The notes: generated by a model from the letters alone, not told the origin. DNA of 64,000 nt from Pseudomonadota bacterium (GCA_023435725.1 JAEYRD010000149.1:1-64000), one strand, 5' to 3'. Counted from the stretch's first letter, positions 25,976-34,821 are shown. Numbers and translations: made by a program.

Positions 25976-26836
25976 TCATTTGGGCGCATGAGCGGACAAT
26001 GCGGCACGAGAGCTATCATCACGTTGCCAGACGGCGGCTCTTGCGCGGGAGCGCGCCATTGCCCTGTATCGGGCGACAATGTTGACATAGCAGAAGATCG
26101 ACAGCCCGGGCCAGAGAAGGGGGTTTGCGAACAATCCAATCAGCGTGCGCTTGTTGGTTTCGCCCCTGTTGCCGGAGAGCTCCGGGAAGCGACGGATCAC
26201 CTCGGATGTGCCGGCGTGAGCGCGGGTCCTTACGGCGATAAGCTGACGGATGGTGCGGGCAGGGAATACCCTGGATTTAATCGTTGTGAGCGTCTCGCGC
26301 TCGTGCGGTTTAAACTGCAGGCGGACGAAGGTATCGTCGGCAATGACATCCGGGAATTGAGTGAACCGTCTGCGCCCGGCCTCGGACAGCGCGTAGACGC
26401 CCGATCCGCCAAAGCCTTGGCGGGCCGACGGCAGGCGGTCTCGAATGGAAAAATACAGGCGGACGGGCCTGGAGCAGCCAGTCAGGTCGATATCGGGCGT
26501 CGGCGCCGCTGCCAATATATCGCCCCGCTTGAGCCGGGCCGACAAGGCCCGAATAGAATCGGAAGTGATGACGATATCGGCATCGACGTAAATCCGCGGA
26601 AAGGAGCGGGCGATCTGGTCGCCCAGATTTAGAGCGTATGTCTTGCTTGCCACGTCCGTTTCGACAAGCCGGACCGCCGGCTCAAAATCCCGAACGATGC
26701 TCGCGGTATTATCGGTGCAGCCGTTGCATACGACCACCACCTCCATCTCGTCGGAGGCGCCGCTCCCGAGCCACGTATCCAACGTCCGCGCAATCACTGA
26801 ACTCTCATTATGGGCTGGGACAATGATCGAAATCAT
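25976..26836 (-). CDS. Glycosyltransferase family 2
   Basis: A 286-residue GT-A enzyme beginning MISIIVPAHNESSVIARTLD. It has VVVCNGCTDNT, YVDADIVIT (DxD-like) and GFGGSGVYALSEAG. A hydrophobic C-terminal stretch (LLWPGLSIFCYVNIVARY) could anchor it to the membrane. The layout resembles processive or dolichol-phosphate-type GT2 enzymes more than the pair at 14576/15680. It stands alone between two long non-coding gaps. The strand opposite is open for 285 codons but is a codon-bias shadow. Confidence 0.83.
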   Translation of the reverse strand: MISIIVPAHNESSVIARTLDTWLGSGASDEMEVVVVCNGCTDNTASIVRDFEPAVRLVETDVASKTYALNLGDQIARSFPRIYVDADIVITSDSIRALSARLKRGDILAAAPTPDIDLTGCSRPVRLYFSIRDRLPSARQGFGGSGVYALSEAGRRRFTQFPDVIADDTFVRLQFKPHERETLTTIKSRVFPARTIRQLIAVRTRAHAGTSEVIRRFPELSGNRGETNKRTLIGLFANPLLWPGLSIFCYVNIVARYRAMARSRARAAVWQRDDSSRAALSAHAPK

Positions 26837-27652
26837 GATGTTGATCCGGATATGGTCTATGTCGACGACAATAAATCAAATTTAATAACATAATAAGCGT
26901 CGACCCAAAATAAATAGGCCTGGTCATATGTGCTTGCGGCCGGCCCGGCGGCGTTTGACGGCCCCTTGCACTGAAAGAGGTGTCAGAGGCCTTGCCGATC
27001 TGATGGCGCCTGCCCACCCCCCTGGAAAGTCTGACCTCCAAGCTGCGCCGTCACTGACAGTGGGGCCTGCTATTTTCGCGACTGGTCCTGCTTCAATCAA
27101 TCTGTGCGCCGCCGCATATTAAACCGTGGATTAAAATTACGCGCTATTCACCAAGTCTATCTTGGAGGCGCCCAATCGATCGATGAAATAAAATGATAAA
27201 TATCCCGCAAGGCGATTATTAAAGCGCGGCTCTTATGGTGCGTCGTACCGGATCGGCAAATGCCGCGAGCATAAGAATGTCAGCTTTACTCAGCCGCGAG
27301 AATCTCGATATTCTAATGTCGCAGCCAAGAGCCTTGTTTTTCGAGTGTAGCGTCGCAGTCACGGTGGCTGTTCGTGCGTGACTGGCTCTCCACAATTCCC
27401 GTAGTTCTCGCAAACCCAGAGATTTCTGGGGTTTAGTCGTGCGGGATAATGCGTTTTCGACGCCGCGACGGCAGGCAAAGGGATCGAGGCGAACAGAAAT
27501 GACCCCAGCTAGGCCCATGTCTCGTCCCAAAAAAGCCGTCCGCGTTGGACCATTACGTCGGCGTCACGCTGACCAGAAGCGATCGGCATGAGTGCGGGGA
27601 CAAGTGCGCTCATGCCGAATAGACGGAAATAGCCAGATTAAGGAGAGGCGCT
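26837..27652. other. Long intergenic region upstream of the secreted beta-helix protein
   Basis: 816 bp without a convincing gene. It contains AT-rich patches at 26860-26920 and 27115-27225 and an imperfect stem AACCCAGA/TCTGGGGTT near 27413-27434. A minus-strand frame at 27219-27530 (103 codons) has no ribosome site or recognisable family. The region must contain promoters for the divergent genes at 26836 and 27653. I see no tRNA, IS or CRISPR. Confidence 0.5.
27584..27617 (+). promoter_or_regulatory. Leader stem-loop before the secreted beta-helix gene
   Basis: CGGCATGAG (27584-27592) pairs perfectly with CTCATGCCG (27609-27617), and inner bases can extend the stem with G-U pairs. It ends about 23 bases before the AGGAGAGG ribosome site of the TTG-started gene. 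It could be a translational or stability element, or simply an attenuator; no T-run follows. Confidence 0.5.
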
Positions 27653-30553
27653 TTGGCTTACACGTTCAACGGAGTTGTTTATCCCGACGCCACCAATACC
27701 GGTGTGCCGCCAGGGGTAACTCTGAATCCCTATAATGGGGACCTTATCATCAACACGCCGGGAACGGTCATCTCAGGCCTTAAGATTACCGGCACGGTTT
27801 ATATCAACGCCGACAATGTCACGATCAAGGACTGCAGCATCACGTCCACCGGCTACAATGTAGTCAATATCAAGAGTGGAGTGACGGGCGCGGTAGTTCA
27901 GAACTGCGACATCAATGGCACCGGCAACGGACCGCAAGGCTCGACAGGCATTGGTGGCGCGGGGACGTTCGCAAACAACAACATCTACGGCGTTGAAAAT
28001 GGCATCAACGTTGAGGGCAGCAACACCGTCATCAAGGGCAACTACATCCACGACCTGAATGCGTCTGGCGGCAGCGCGGGCCACTATGATGGCATCCAGG
28101 CCCAGGGCGGATTCAACAACGTTCTCATAAGCGGAAATACCGTGCTCGGACGTGATACGTCGTGCATACTTATTCAAAATGTCTTCGGGGCGCTCGACAA
28201 CATCAAGGTCGATGGCAACTTGCTTCTCGGGCAGAACGACGCGGCGGCTACCATCTACGTTGAACAAAAAGCCGGCTACTCCGGTCAAATCACCAACGCC
28301 CAAGTCACGAACAATGTGCTAGGCAAGGGCTACTGGTATTGGGACAGTATTGTAAATACCAATCCGGTGTGGACGAACAACGTTGATTACGCCACCGGTA
28401 AACTCGTATCGACGAACAACACGCTTTCAGGGACGCCTACGACCCCGACAAGCCCGCCTCCGAGCTCGGCTCCGAACGCACCCGTGATCGCTTCATTTTC
28501 GGATGACACGGGAAAAGTCGGCGACGGCATCACCAGCGACACCACGCTTCAGCTGAAGGGGACCGCTGCGGCAAACAGCACGGTTAAAATCTACGACGGC
28601 TCGAACCAGATCGGCACAGCGACTGCGAATGCGAGCGGGAGCTGGGAGTACATTACGGCGGTACTGACCAACGCCCAGCACGTGCTGAAGGCGACGGCCA
28701 CGAATGCCAGCGGTCAGACCAGCGCCGCATCCGCTGCGCTCACGGTGACGGTCGATAATGTTGCGCCGACTGCTCCGGTGCTGAAAAGCAACACGGTCGT
28801 CGAGACCAACAAGGTGCAGTTGTCCGGCACCGCCGAGGCGGGCAGCTCCATCTCGGTCTATGATGGGGCGAACCTGGTCGGTACGGCCACGACGGCATCG
28901 ACTGGTAGCTGGAGCATCACCACCAGTGCCCTGTCGACCGGATCTCACACCCTGACGGCGAAGGCCACGGACGCCGCCGGCAACGTCAGTGCTGCATCGC
29001 AGGCGGCAAATCCGGTGATCGGTGGGTCGACGACGCCACCGCCGGCTACGCCGACGATCGTCTCCTTCTCGAATGATAGCGGCAACGTCGGCGACAACGT
29101 CACCAACGACAACACGCTGACACTGAAGGGCACGGGCGCGGCCAACGCCACTATCACGGTGTTCGACGGCACCACGCAGGTCGGGAGCGTCAAAGCCGAC
29201 GCCAGTGGCAATTGGAGCCTGACCACCGCGGCGCTGAAGGACGGAGCCCACAGTTTCACGGCCACGGCCTCGACCAGCAGCACCGCTGCTGCGGCGGCAA
29301 CCGCAACCGCAACCGGGAGTGCAACGTCTGCGGCGCTTGCTATCACGGTCGATACCACGGCGCCGACCGCGCCGGCGTTGAAGGCGAACTCTGTTGTCGA
29401 TACCAACCACGTGCTGTTGTCCGGAACGGCCGAGGCTGGCAGCACCGTCAATGTCTATGACGGGTCGAATGTCGTCGGTACCGGTACGGCCGCTGCGAAT
29501 GGTAGCTGGAGCATCACAACCAGCGGCCTGTCGAGCGGGACTCACGACCTCATCGCGAAGGCAACGGACGTTGCGGGCAATGTCAGTGTCGCGTCGCAGC
29601 CCTTCAATACCGTGATCGGTGGTGGATCGACCACACCGTCTGGATTGACTGGCCTTGTCGAGGTCGGCAACCATTACTTCCTCGGAAGTGCCGGCCCCGA
29701 GCTGAAATATAACGGCGCCGCTGTGACGGCCGGCCAATTCGATGACTGGATTCCAATCAGCTCAGTCAAGCTGGCTGGCGGCGGCTACGATGTTGCGTGG
29801 AAAGACTCAAGCGGGCAGTTCACCTTCTGGACTACGGATAGTCAGGGCAACTTCAAGTTCTACCCGACCCACGGCGTTGCTCTTGCTGCCAACAGCACAA
29901 CGGTCCAATCGTATGAGACTATCTTCAATCAGGATCTCAACGGGGATCACACGATCGGTGTTCCGGCCACAACGCCAACAACCCCAACCGCTCCAGCTTC
30001 AGAGGTGAATTTCAGTTCGCTCACCCAGAGTTCGAGCAATGTCGTTACGATTAAAGGCACGGCTGATGCATTCAGCCAGGTCAAAATGTACGACGGCAAC
30101 GCGTATATGGGGAAAACGACTGCGGGTGCCGACGGTACGTGGAGCTATACGAGTTCGTCTGCCGTATCCGACACCGTGCATTCGTTCAAAGCGGTGGAGG
30201 TCGACAGTGCCGGTCACACAACGGCCAGTTCGGGCAGCGCGATCCTTGGCTCGACAGGCAGCAATACCCTGACGAGCACATCGGGCAACGACATCTTCAT
30301 CGGCAACGGTCACCCGGACACATTCGTATTCGCTGCGAATTTCGGTAAGGATGTCATCAAGGACTTCGCTGCTTCCGGGCCCTCGCACGACACGATCCAG
30401 TTCAGCAAGAGCTCGTTCAGCGACTTTGCCAGCGTTCTCAACCACGCTTCGCAGGTCGGGCAGGACGTTGTCATTTCGACCGGAAATGACTCGCTCACGC
30501 TGAAGAACGTCAAGCTCGGTTCACTGCAAAGCCACGACTTCCATTTCGCGTAA
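27653..30553 (+). CDS. Large type I-secreted beta-helix / Ig-repeat / RTX-like protein
   Basis: A 966-residue acidic, Thr/Ser/Asn-rich protein without a Sec signal, started by a TTG behind AGGAGAGG. Residues 1-265 look like a right-handed beta-helix (VISGLKITGTVYINADNVTIKDC). Next is a PTTPTSPPPSS linker, then four Ig-like modules as two long tandem units (about 275-660; motif LSGTAEAGS...VYDG...GSWSITTS). A W_rich_C-like domain (about 664-775) ends NQDLNGDHTIG, and a further Ig-like module follows. The C-terminal RTX-like GSTGSNTLTSTSGNDIFIG/DTFVF segment resembles a type I secretion signal region. The ABC transporter and adaptor follow directly. It is probably a surface adhesin or polysaccharide-binding/modifying protein. 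Confidence 0.83.
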   Translation: MAYTFNGVVYPDATNTGVPPGVTLNPYNGDLIINTPGTVISGLKITGTVYINADNVTIKDCSITSTGYNVVNIKSGVTGAVVQNCDINGTGNGPQGSTGIGGAGTFANNNIYGVENGINVEGSNTVIKGNYIHDLNASGGSAGHYDGIQAQGGFNNVLISGNTVLGRDTSCILIQNVFGALDNIKVDGNLLLGQNDAAATIYVEQKAGYSGQITNAQVTNNVLGKGYWYWDSIVNTNPVWTNNVDYATGKLVSTNNTLSGTPTTPTSPPPSSAPNAPVIASFSDDTGKVGDGITSDTTLQLKGTAAANSTVKIYDGSNQIGTATANASGSWEYITAVLTNAQHVLKATATNASGQTSAASAALTVTVDNVAPTAPVLKSNTVVETNKVQLSGTAEAGSSISVYDGANLVGTATTASTGSWSITTSALSTGSHTLTAKATDAAGNVSAASQAANPVIGGSTTPPPATPTIVSFSNDSGNVGDNVTNDNTLTLKGTGAANATITVFDGTTQVGSVKADASGNWSLTTAALKDGAHSFTATASTSSTAAAAATATATGSATSAALAITVDTTAPTAPALKANSVVDTNHVLLSGTAEAGSTVNVYDGSNVVGTGTAAANGSWSITTSGLSSGTHDLIAKATDVAGNVSVASQPFNTVIGGGSTTPSGLTGLVEVGNHYFLGSAGPELKYNGAAVTAGQFDDWIPISSVKLAGGGYDVAWKDSSGQFTFWTTDSQGNFKFYPTHGVALAANSTTVQSYETIFNQDLNGDHTIGVPATTPTTPTAPASEVNFSSLTQSSSNVVTIKGTADAFSQVKMYDGNAYMGKTTAGADGTWSYTSSSAVSDTVHSFKAVEVDSAGHTTASSGSAILGSTGSNTLTSTSGNDIFIGNGHPDTFVFAANFGKDVIKDFAASGPSHDTIQFSKSSFSDFASVLNHASQVGQDVVISTGNDSLTLKNVKLGSLQSHDFHFA
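28475..29627 (+). repeat. Two long tandem repeats encoding Ig-like module pairs
   Basis: Unit 1 (about 28475-29027) and unit 2 (about 29041-29627) encode the same order of two Ig-like modules with high identity: VSFSNDSGNVGDN versus IASFSDDTGKVGD, LSGTAEAGS in both, and GSWSITTS in both. Unit 2 has an extra Ala/Thr run near 29275-29325. The arrangement favours slippage or recombination and length variation between strains. Confidence 0.8.
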
Positions 30554-30585
30554 GCGAAGGGGCGCCATAAGGCGAAGAACATTCA

Positions 30586-30613
30586 GCGCCGTGGAGATTA
30601 ATCTCCACGGCGC
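30586..30613. promoter_or_regulatory. Perfect 28-bp palindrome between secreted protein and its transporter
   Basis: The 28 bases are self-complementary (arms GCGCCGTGGAGAT and ATCTCCACGGCGC around TA). It lies 33 bp after the secreted-protein stop and 19 bp before the transporter ATG. As RNA it makes a very stable hairpin. Without a T-tract it is more likely a processing, stability or partial-termination element that lets substrate and transporter be expressed at different levels. It could also be a dimeric protein site. Confidence 0.65.
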
Positions 30614-30632
30614 ATGCTAGGGGACGCGTGTC

Positions 30633-32582
30633 ATGACTAGTCTTGGGCGGCGGGGAGATGTTTCCCCGCCGGTGAATATTGACGAAATAGAGGTGTCGAG
30701 ATGGGCGGTATTTATCGCCGCCTTGGGGCTTCTGGTAGAGCGGGCGCAATCATCGTCGCGAGAACTGACCCGGCTGGGGGAACGTTCGGTCGAGGCCGTG
30801 CGAGCGCGGCTATTTACCCGGCCGCCTCGTTCTGGCGACGTCTATGATGAGCCGCAGTCCGAGATATCGGCATTCCTCAGTTCGTGCCGTCGGATATTCT
30901 GGAGCCTTGCCGCCTTCAGCGGCCTGAGCAATCTCCTGATGCTCACCGGCTCGTTCTTCATGCTTCAGGTCTATGACCGGGTGCTGCCCGGTCGCAGCAT
31001 CCCGACGCTCGTCGCCTTGTTGGTGCTGGCGATGACGCTTTATCTGTTCCAGAGCGGTCTCGATCTTGTCAGAAGCCGGATTAGCGTTCGGATTGGGCGT
31101 TACTTCGACGAGAGGCTCGGGCTTCGTGTGTTCGATGCAGTCGTGCGCCTGCCGCTCAAGACGCGCGGCGATGGTGACGGCCTGCAGCCATTGCGGGATC
31201 TTGACCAGGTTCGCAGCTTCTTGTCCGGGGGCGGGCCGACCGCGCTCTTCGATTTGCCCTGGATGCCGATCTATCTCGGCATCTGCTTCCTGTTCCATTT
31301 CTGGATCGGTGTGACCGCGCTAGTCGGCGCGCTGGTGCTGGTCGGCATCACAATCCTGACTGAGACGCGAACGCGCGGCCCGGCAAAGGCCTTCTCGCGT
31401 CTCGGCGTGGCGCGCAACGCGCTTGCGGCAGAGGGGCGGCGAAACGCTGAAGTGCTGCAGGCGATGGGAATGAGGCGGCAGGCGGCCCTGCGTTGGCAGG
31501 ACGTCAACGGCAAGTATCTCTCGGCCCATGAGCAGGCGAGCGATGTTGCAAGCGGGTTGGGTGGGCTTTCGAAGTTCTTTCGGTCGTTTCTGCAGTCACT
31601 TGTCCTTGCGGTCGGAGCGGTCCTCGTCATCAACCAGGAAGCGACTGCCGGCATCATCATCGCTGGCTCGATCCTGTCGGCAAGGGCACTCGCCCCGGTG
31701 GAGGTGGCGATTGCGAACTGGAAGGGCTTTATTGGAGCCCGACAGTCGGCGCACCGGCTCGATCAGCTGCTGAAGCTCCTGCCCGACGAGGTTGAGCGCC
31801 TCGGACTCCCCGCGCCCAAAGAGGCGCTCGTGGTGGAGCAGCTCTATGTCGCGGCCCCCGACTCGGAGAAGGTGATCCTCTCGGACATCTCGTTTCAATT
31901 GAGGGGTGGCGAGGCCGTCGGAATTATCGGGCCCAGCGGATCAGGCAAGTCGACGCTGGTTCGTGCGCTGGTCGGCGTCTGGCCGCGGCTGCGGGGCAAG
32001 GTCAAGCTCGACAATGCGGCGCTGGAACAGTGGTCTGGCGATGCGCTGGGCAAGCACATCGGTTATTTGCCGCAGGACGTCGAGCTGTTCGATGGCAGCA
32101 TTGCCGTCAACATCGCGCGCTTCGATCTCAACGCAACATCCCAGGCGGTGCTGGAAGCCGCACGTGCGGCCGGCGCGCATGATCTCATACTCTCGCTGCC
32201 GGACGGCTATGCCACCAAGATCGGCGAAGGCGGAATGGCGCTGTCCGGCGGCCAGCGGCAACGCATCGGCCTCGCCCGGGCGCTCTACGGCAATCCTTTC
32301 CTGGTGGTGCTCGATGAGCCGACATCGAACGTCGATTCCGAGGGTGAAGAGGCGCTGACGGCAGCGATCACAAGCGTTCGCAGTCGCGGCGGCATCGTTG
32401 CCGTAATCGCGCACCGGCCAAAGGCCCTCGAAGGGGTCGACCATGTCCTGGTGATCGGAGAGGGAAGAGTTCAGTCCTTTGGGCCGAAAGAGGAGGTCCT
32501 CAAAAAGGTGCTGCGGCCGGCGGCAGCTCCGCTCAGGGTGGTGGCAGAAGGGCAGGGAGGCGGACGATGGATCGCCAAGTAG
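30633..32582 (+). CDS. Type I secretion ABC transporter/permease (PrtD family)
   Basis: A 649-residue inner-membrane ABC exporter. An N-terminal extension (about 1-85) is followed by a six-helix domain (for example LSNLLMLTGSFFMLQVYDRVLPGRS, VALLVLAMTLYLF) and a nucleotide-binding domain with GPSGSGKSTL (Walker A), LSGGQRQRIGLA (signature) and LVVLDEPTSNVD (Walker B). PrtD/HlyB-type exporters move unfolded C-terminally signalled substrates in one step; the adjacent 966-residue protein is the obvious cargo. A strong hairpin at 30648-30671 lies in the first codons, so a later GTG (30672) could be the true start. No TolC-like partner is nearby. Confidence 0.9.
   Translation: MTSLGRRGDVSPPVNIDEIEVSRWAVFIAALGLLVERAQSSSRELTRLGERSVEAVRARLFTRPPRSGDVYDEPQSEISAFLSSCRRIFWSLAAFSGLSNLLMLTGSFFMLQVYDRVLPGRSIPTLVALLVLAMTLYLFQSGLDLVRSRISVRIGRYFDERLGLRVFDAVVRLPLKTRGDGDGLQPLRDLDQVRSFLSGGGPTALFDLPWMPIYLGICFLFHFWIGVTALVGALVLVGITILTETRTRGPAKAFSRLGVARNALAAEGRRNAEVLQAMGMRRQAALRWQDVNGKYLSAHEQASDVASGLGGLSKFFRSFLQSLVLAVGAVLVINQEATAGIIIAGSILSARALAPVEVAIANWKGFIGARQSAHRLDQLLKLLPDEVERLGLPAPKEALVVEQLYVAAPDSEKVILSDISFQLRGGEAVGIIGPSGSGKSTLVRALVGVWPRLRGKVKLDNAALEQWSGDALGKHIGYLPQDVELFDGSIAVNIARFDLNATSQAVLEAARAAGAHDLILSLPDGYATKIGEGGMALSGGQRQRIGLARALYGNPFLVVLDEPTSNVDSEGEEALTAAITSVRSRGGIVAVIAHRPKALEGVDHVLVIGEGRVQSFGPKEEVLKKVLRPAAAPLRVVAEGQGGGRWIAK
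30648..30671 (+). promoter_or_regulatory. Stem-loop within the first codons of the transporter gene
   Basis: CGGCGGGGA (30648-30656) pairs with TCCCCGCCG (30663-30671) around a 6-base loop. It sits directly downstream of the 28-bp palindrome. Either it limits translation from the ATG at 30633, or the real start lies after it. Confidence 0.5.
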
Positions 32583-33883
32583 CAACACCGGCGCTGCAGT
32601 CCATTCAGCGCTACATCATCGTCGGCATGGTCATGGTCGGCTTTGTTACGTTCGGTATCGGCGGCTGGGCCGCGACGTCCCAATTGTCGGGCGCCGTGAT
32701 CGGCCAAGGCGTCGTCGTGGTGGATTCGAGCGTGAAGAAGGTTCAGCACGCCACCGGCGGCATTGTCGGCGAACTGCGTGTCCGCGACGGTGACCGAGTG
32801 AAGGCCGGCGACATTTTGATCCGGCTGGACGAGACGCAAACGCTTGCGAATGCAACGATCGTCACCAAGAGTTTCGACGAATTGCTCGCGCGCCAGGCGC
32901 GCCTCGAAACCGAGCGCGACGGCGCCGAACAGATCCTGTTTCCCGCGACCCTGCTCGAACGAGCGAGAGACACCAATCTGGAGGCGGGGCGTGCGATCGC
33001 GGCGGAGCGCACATTGTTCGATTTGCGCCGGCAATCCCGGAACGGCCAGAAGTCGCAGCTCAAGGAGCGTAAGGCTCAGCTTCAGGATGAGATCAAGGGT
33101 TATGCCGGGCAGGCGGAGGCCAAGCAGAAGGAGGTCGACTTCATCCGCCAGGAGCTCGAGGGCGTCCGGACGCTCTTCCAAAAGAACCTCGTGCCAATTA
33201 CACGGCTGACCGCACTCGAGCGCGACACCGCCCGGCTGGAAGGAGAACGGAGCCAGTTGAGCGGCATGATGGCGCAGTCAAAGGGAAAGATCGCTGAGAT
33301 CGAGCTTCAGATCATCCAGATCGATCAGGACCTGCGCACCGAGGTCGGCAAGGATCTCATCGAAACGCGATCCAAGCTTTCTGAGCTCACCGAGCGGAAG
33401 ACCGCGGCGGTAGATCAGCTCAATCGGATCGATATTCGCGCGCCGCAGTCCGGCCGGGTTCATCAGCTTTCCGTCCACACCGTGGGAGGAGTGATTGCTC
33501 CTGGTGAGCAGATCATGCTCATCGTCCCGGATGCGGACGCCCTCGCGGTCGAAGTCAAGGTCGCGCCCCGAGACATCGATCAGGTGTATGTCGGCCAAAG
33601 CGCGTCCATGCAATTCGCGGCGTTCAACCAGAAGACGACGCCTGCGGTCGACGGAGAGGTGAGTATGGTGTCTGCGGACCTGACGCAGGAACAGCGCACC
33701 GGCGCGAGCTATTACACGGCGCGCATTCTGCTCAAAGCGGAGGAACTGGCGCGACTTGGATCGGCCAAGCTGGTACCGGGCATGCCGGTCGATGTCTTCA
33801 TCAAGACCCCGGCACGAACCGCACTGTCGTACCTGATCAAGCCGCTACGCGATCAGGCCGGGCGCGCGTTCAAGGAGCGTTGA
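32567..33883 (+). CDS. Type I secretion periplasmic adaptor (HlyD/PrtE family)
   Basis: A 438-residue membrane-fusion protein. There is a single N-terminal membrane helix (YIIVGMVMVGFVTFGIGGWA). A lipoyl-like half follows (VKKVQHATGGIVGELRVRDGDRVKAGDILIRLD), then about 200 residues of coiled coil, the second lipoyl half (IDIRAPQSGRVHQLSVHTVGG) and a beta-barrel. It overlaps the ABC gene by 16 bp. It would link the ABC transporter to an outer-membrane channel encoded elsewhere. Confidence 0.9.
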   Translation: MDRQVATPALQSIQRYIIVGMVMVGFVTFGIGGWAATSQLSGAVIGQGVVVVDSSVKKVQHATGGIVGELRVRDGDRVKAGDILIRLDETQTLANATIVTKSFDELLARQARLETERDGAEQILFPATLLERARDTNLEAGRAIAAERTLFDLRRQSRNGQKSQLKERKAQLQDEIKGYAGQAEAKQKEVDFIRQELEGVRTLFQKNLVPITRLTALERDTARLEGERSQLSGMMAQSKGKIAEIELQIIQIDQDLRTEVGKDLIETRSKLSELTERKTAAVDQLNRIDIRAPQSGRVHQLSVHTVGGVIAPGEQIMLIVPDADALAVEVKVAPRDIDQVYVGQSASMQFAAFNQKTTPAVDGEVSMVSADLTQEQRTGASYYTARILLKAEELARLGSAKLVPGMPVDVFIKTPARTALSYLIKPLRDQAGRAFKER

Positions 33884-33916
33884 GATCGACGAACGTGAGC
33901 ATCTTGACCCGTTTCA

Positions 33917-33946
33917 GAACAGGCGCAGGTGGAACTGCGCCTGTTC
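33917..33946. terminator. Bidirectional terminator hairpin
   Basis: GAACAGGCGCAG (33917-33928) and CTGCGCCTGTTC (33935-33946) form a perfect 12-bp stem with a 6-base loop. It lies between two convergent genes ending at 33883 and 33964. The T-tract is weak on both sides, so efficiency is uncertain, but position and stem strength fit a shared terminator. Confidence 0.7.
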
Positions 33947-33963
33947 CTGCGTGACCGCCTGGT

Positions 33964-34821
33964 TCAGTTGATGAATCGAACAGCGAGCATCAACCTGTCG
34001 CCCTGGGTAGGCGGTGATGCGCGGTGATAGCATGAGGTGTCCTGAACGAAGCCCAGGCCTGCACGGCCTTCAATGATGATTTCGTTCTCAATTCCAAACT
34101 GCCGTCTTACATCTGCTTCGCTCGCTTTTGCCGATCCAAGCAGCATGCGAAGAGGCTTGCGATTGTGCGACCGCTTCATCATGACATGCGCCCCGGAATT
34201 GCGGTCGGTGTCAGTAATGTAGAAGCTGGCGTACACGAAATTGAATCCGCCGACGTCATAATGATAGTCGATGACGCCATGTTTCATCTGTCGGCGCGCC
34301 TCGTCGGTAAAGTCCGAGGCGAAGCTCCAGTCGAGTATGGTCATCACCTTGCGCGGCTCGTGCCCAAGATAGCCACGCACAATAGCGCGCAGCACCGGAT
34401 CATTGATGACGGCCTGAACGGCAGGGCATCGCGAGGGCTCGCGGATACCTCCGACCGGCACGGCTCTTCCGTCGATGCATTTGCCTCGGACCACGTCGGC
34501 ATATCCGAATGTAGGTCCTGTCGGATCAAAGATGGCGTGAAGTGGTTCAGATCTGGCAAACGCCTCGATCTCGGCGACGATGCCTGCCGGGAGTTGCAGA
34601 CCGATAAAAACAGCTTCCTCGCGAATGGTTTGCACGACGCGTGAGATGTCGGTGCCGGGGAATAGCGTTGCACGTTTGTCGGCATCAGGGGCAGCCGCGC
34701 TTCCAAGGCTCTCCGCGAGATGGCGTACGGAGCTGTAGGCGGATCGGACGGTCCTAAACCTTCCAAGCGCGTATGCGACATCTCCCCGAGCAATCTTGGT
34801 CGCAATGGTGTGGATGTTCAT
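33964..34821 (-). CDS. Phytanoyl-CoA dioxygenase-like 2OG-Fe(II) oxygenase
   Basis: A 285-residue protein (start at 34821, with GGAG seven bases upstream; an earlier ATG would add 20 residues). It has a double-stranded-beta-helix iron site: DYHYD with His187 and Asp189, the distal His266 in SCYHRASP, and Arg276 in DRLMLAVRF for 2-oxoglutarate. It is not closely similar to the oxygenase at 10417, so the locus has two unrelated dioxygenases. It converges on the secretion operon. The substrate is unknown; sugar or lipid hydroxylation is plausible. Confidence 0.75.
   Translation of the reverse strand: MNIHTIATKIARGDVAYALGRFRTVRSAYSSVRHLAESLGSAAAPDADKRATLFPGTDISRVVQTIREEAVFIGLQLPAGIVAEIEAFARSEPLHAIFDPTGPTFGYADVVRGKCIDGRAVPVGGIREPSRCPAVQAVINDPVLRAIVRGYLGHEPRKVMTILDWSFASDFTDEARRQMKHGVIDYHYDVGGFNFVYASFYITDTDRNSGAHVMMKRSHNRKPLRMLLGSAKASEADVRRQFGIENEIIIEGRAGLGFVQDTSCYHRASPPTQGDRLMLAVRFIN

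Noticed and set aside
25617..25979. Minus-strand frames between the Alg14-like gene and the GT2 gene
   Set aside because: Translations are Arg/Pro/Ser-rich, with no ribosome site or family pattern.
25775..26632. Long plus-strand open frame (285 codons)
   Set aside because: It lies opposite the GT2 gene 25976-26836, and its translation is arginine/glycine-rich without any domain; a shadow of GC-rich coding.
27405..27440. Possible tRNA 3' end or attachment site near AACCCAGA...TCTGGGGTT
   Set aside because: No tRNA arms, no integrase gene and no second copy seen in the window.
27219..27530. 103-codon minus-strand frame in the long non-coding region
   Set aside because: No credible ribosome site, no recognisable domain and unusual composition; kept only as a possibility.
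28475..29627. CRISPR-like repeat array
   Set aside because: Repeats are long, coding, Ig-module duplications, with no short repeat-spacer pattern.
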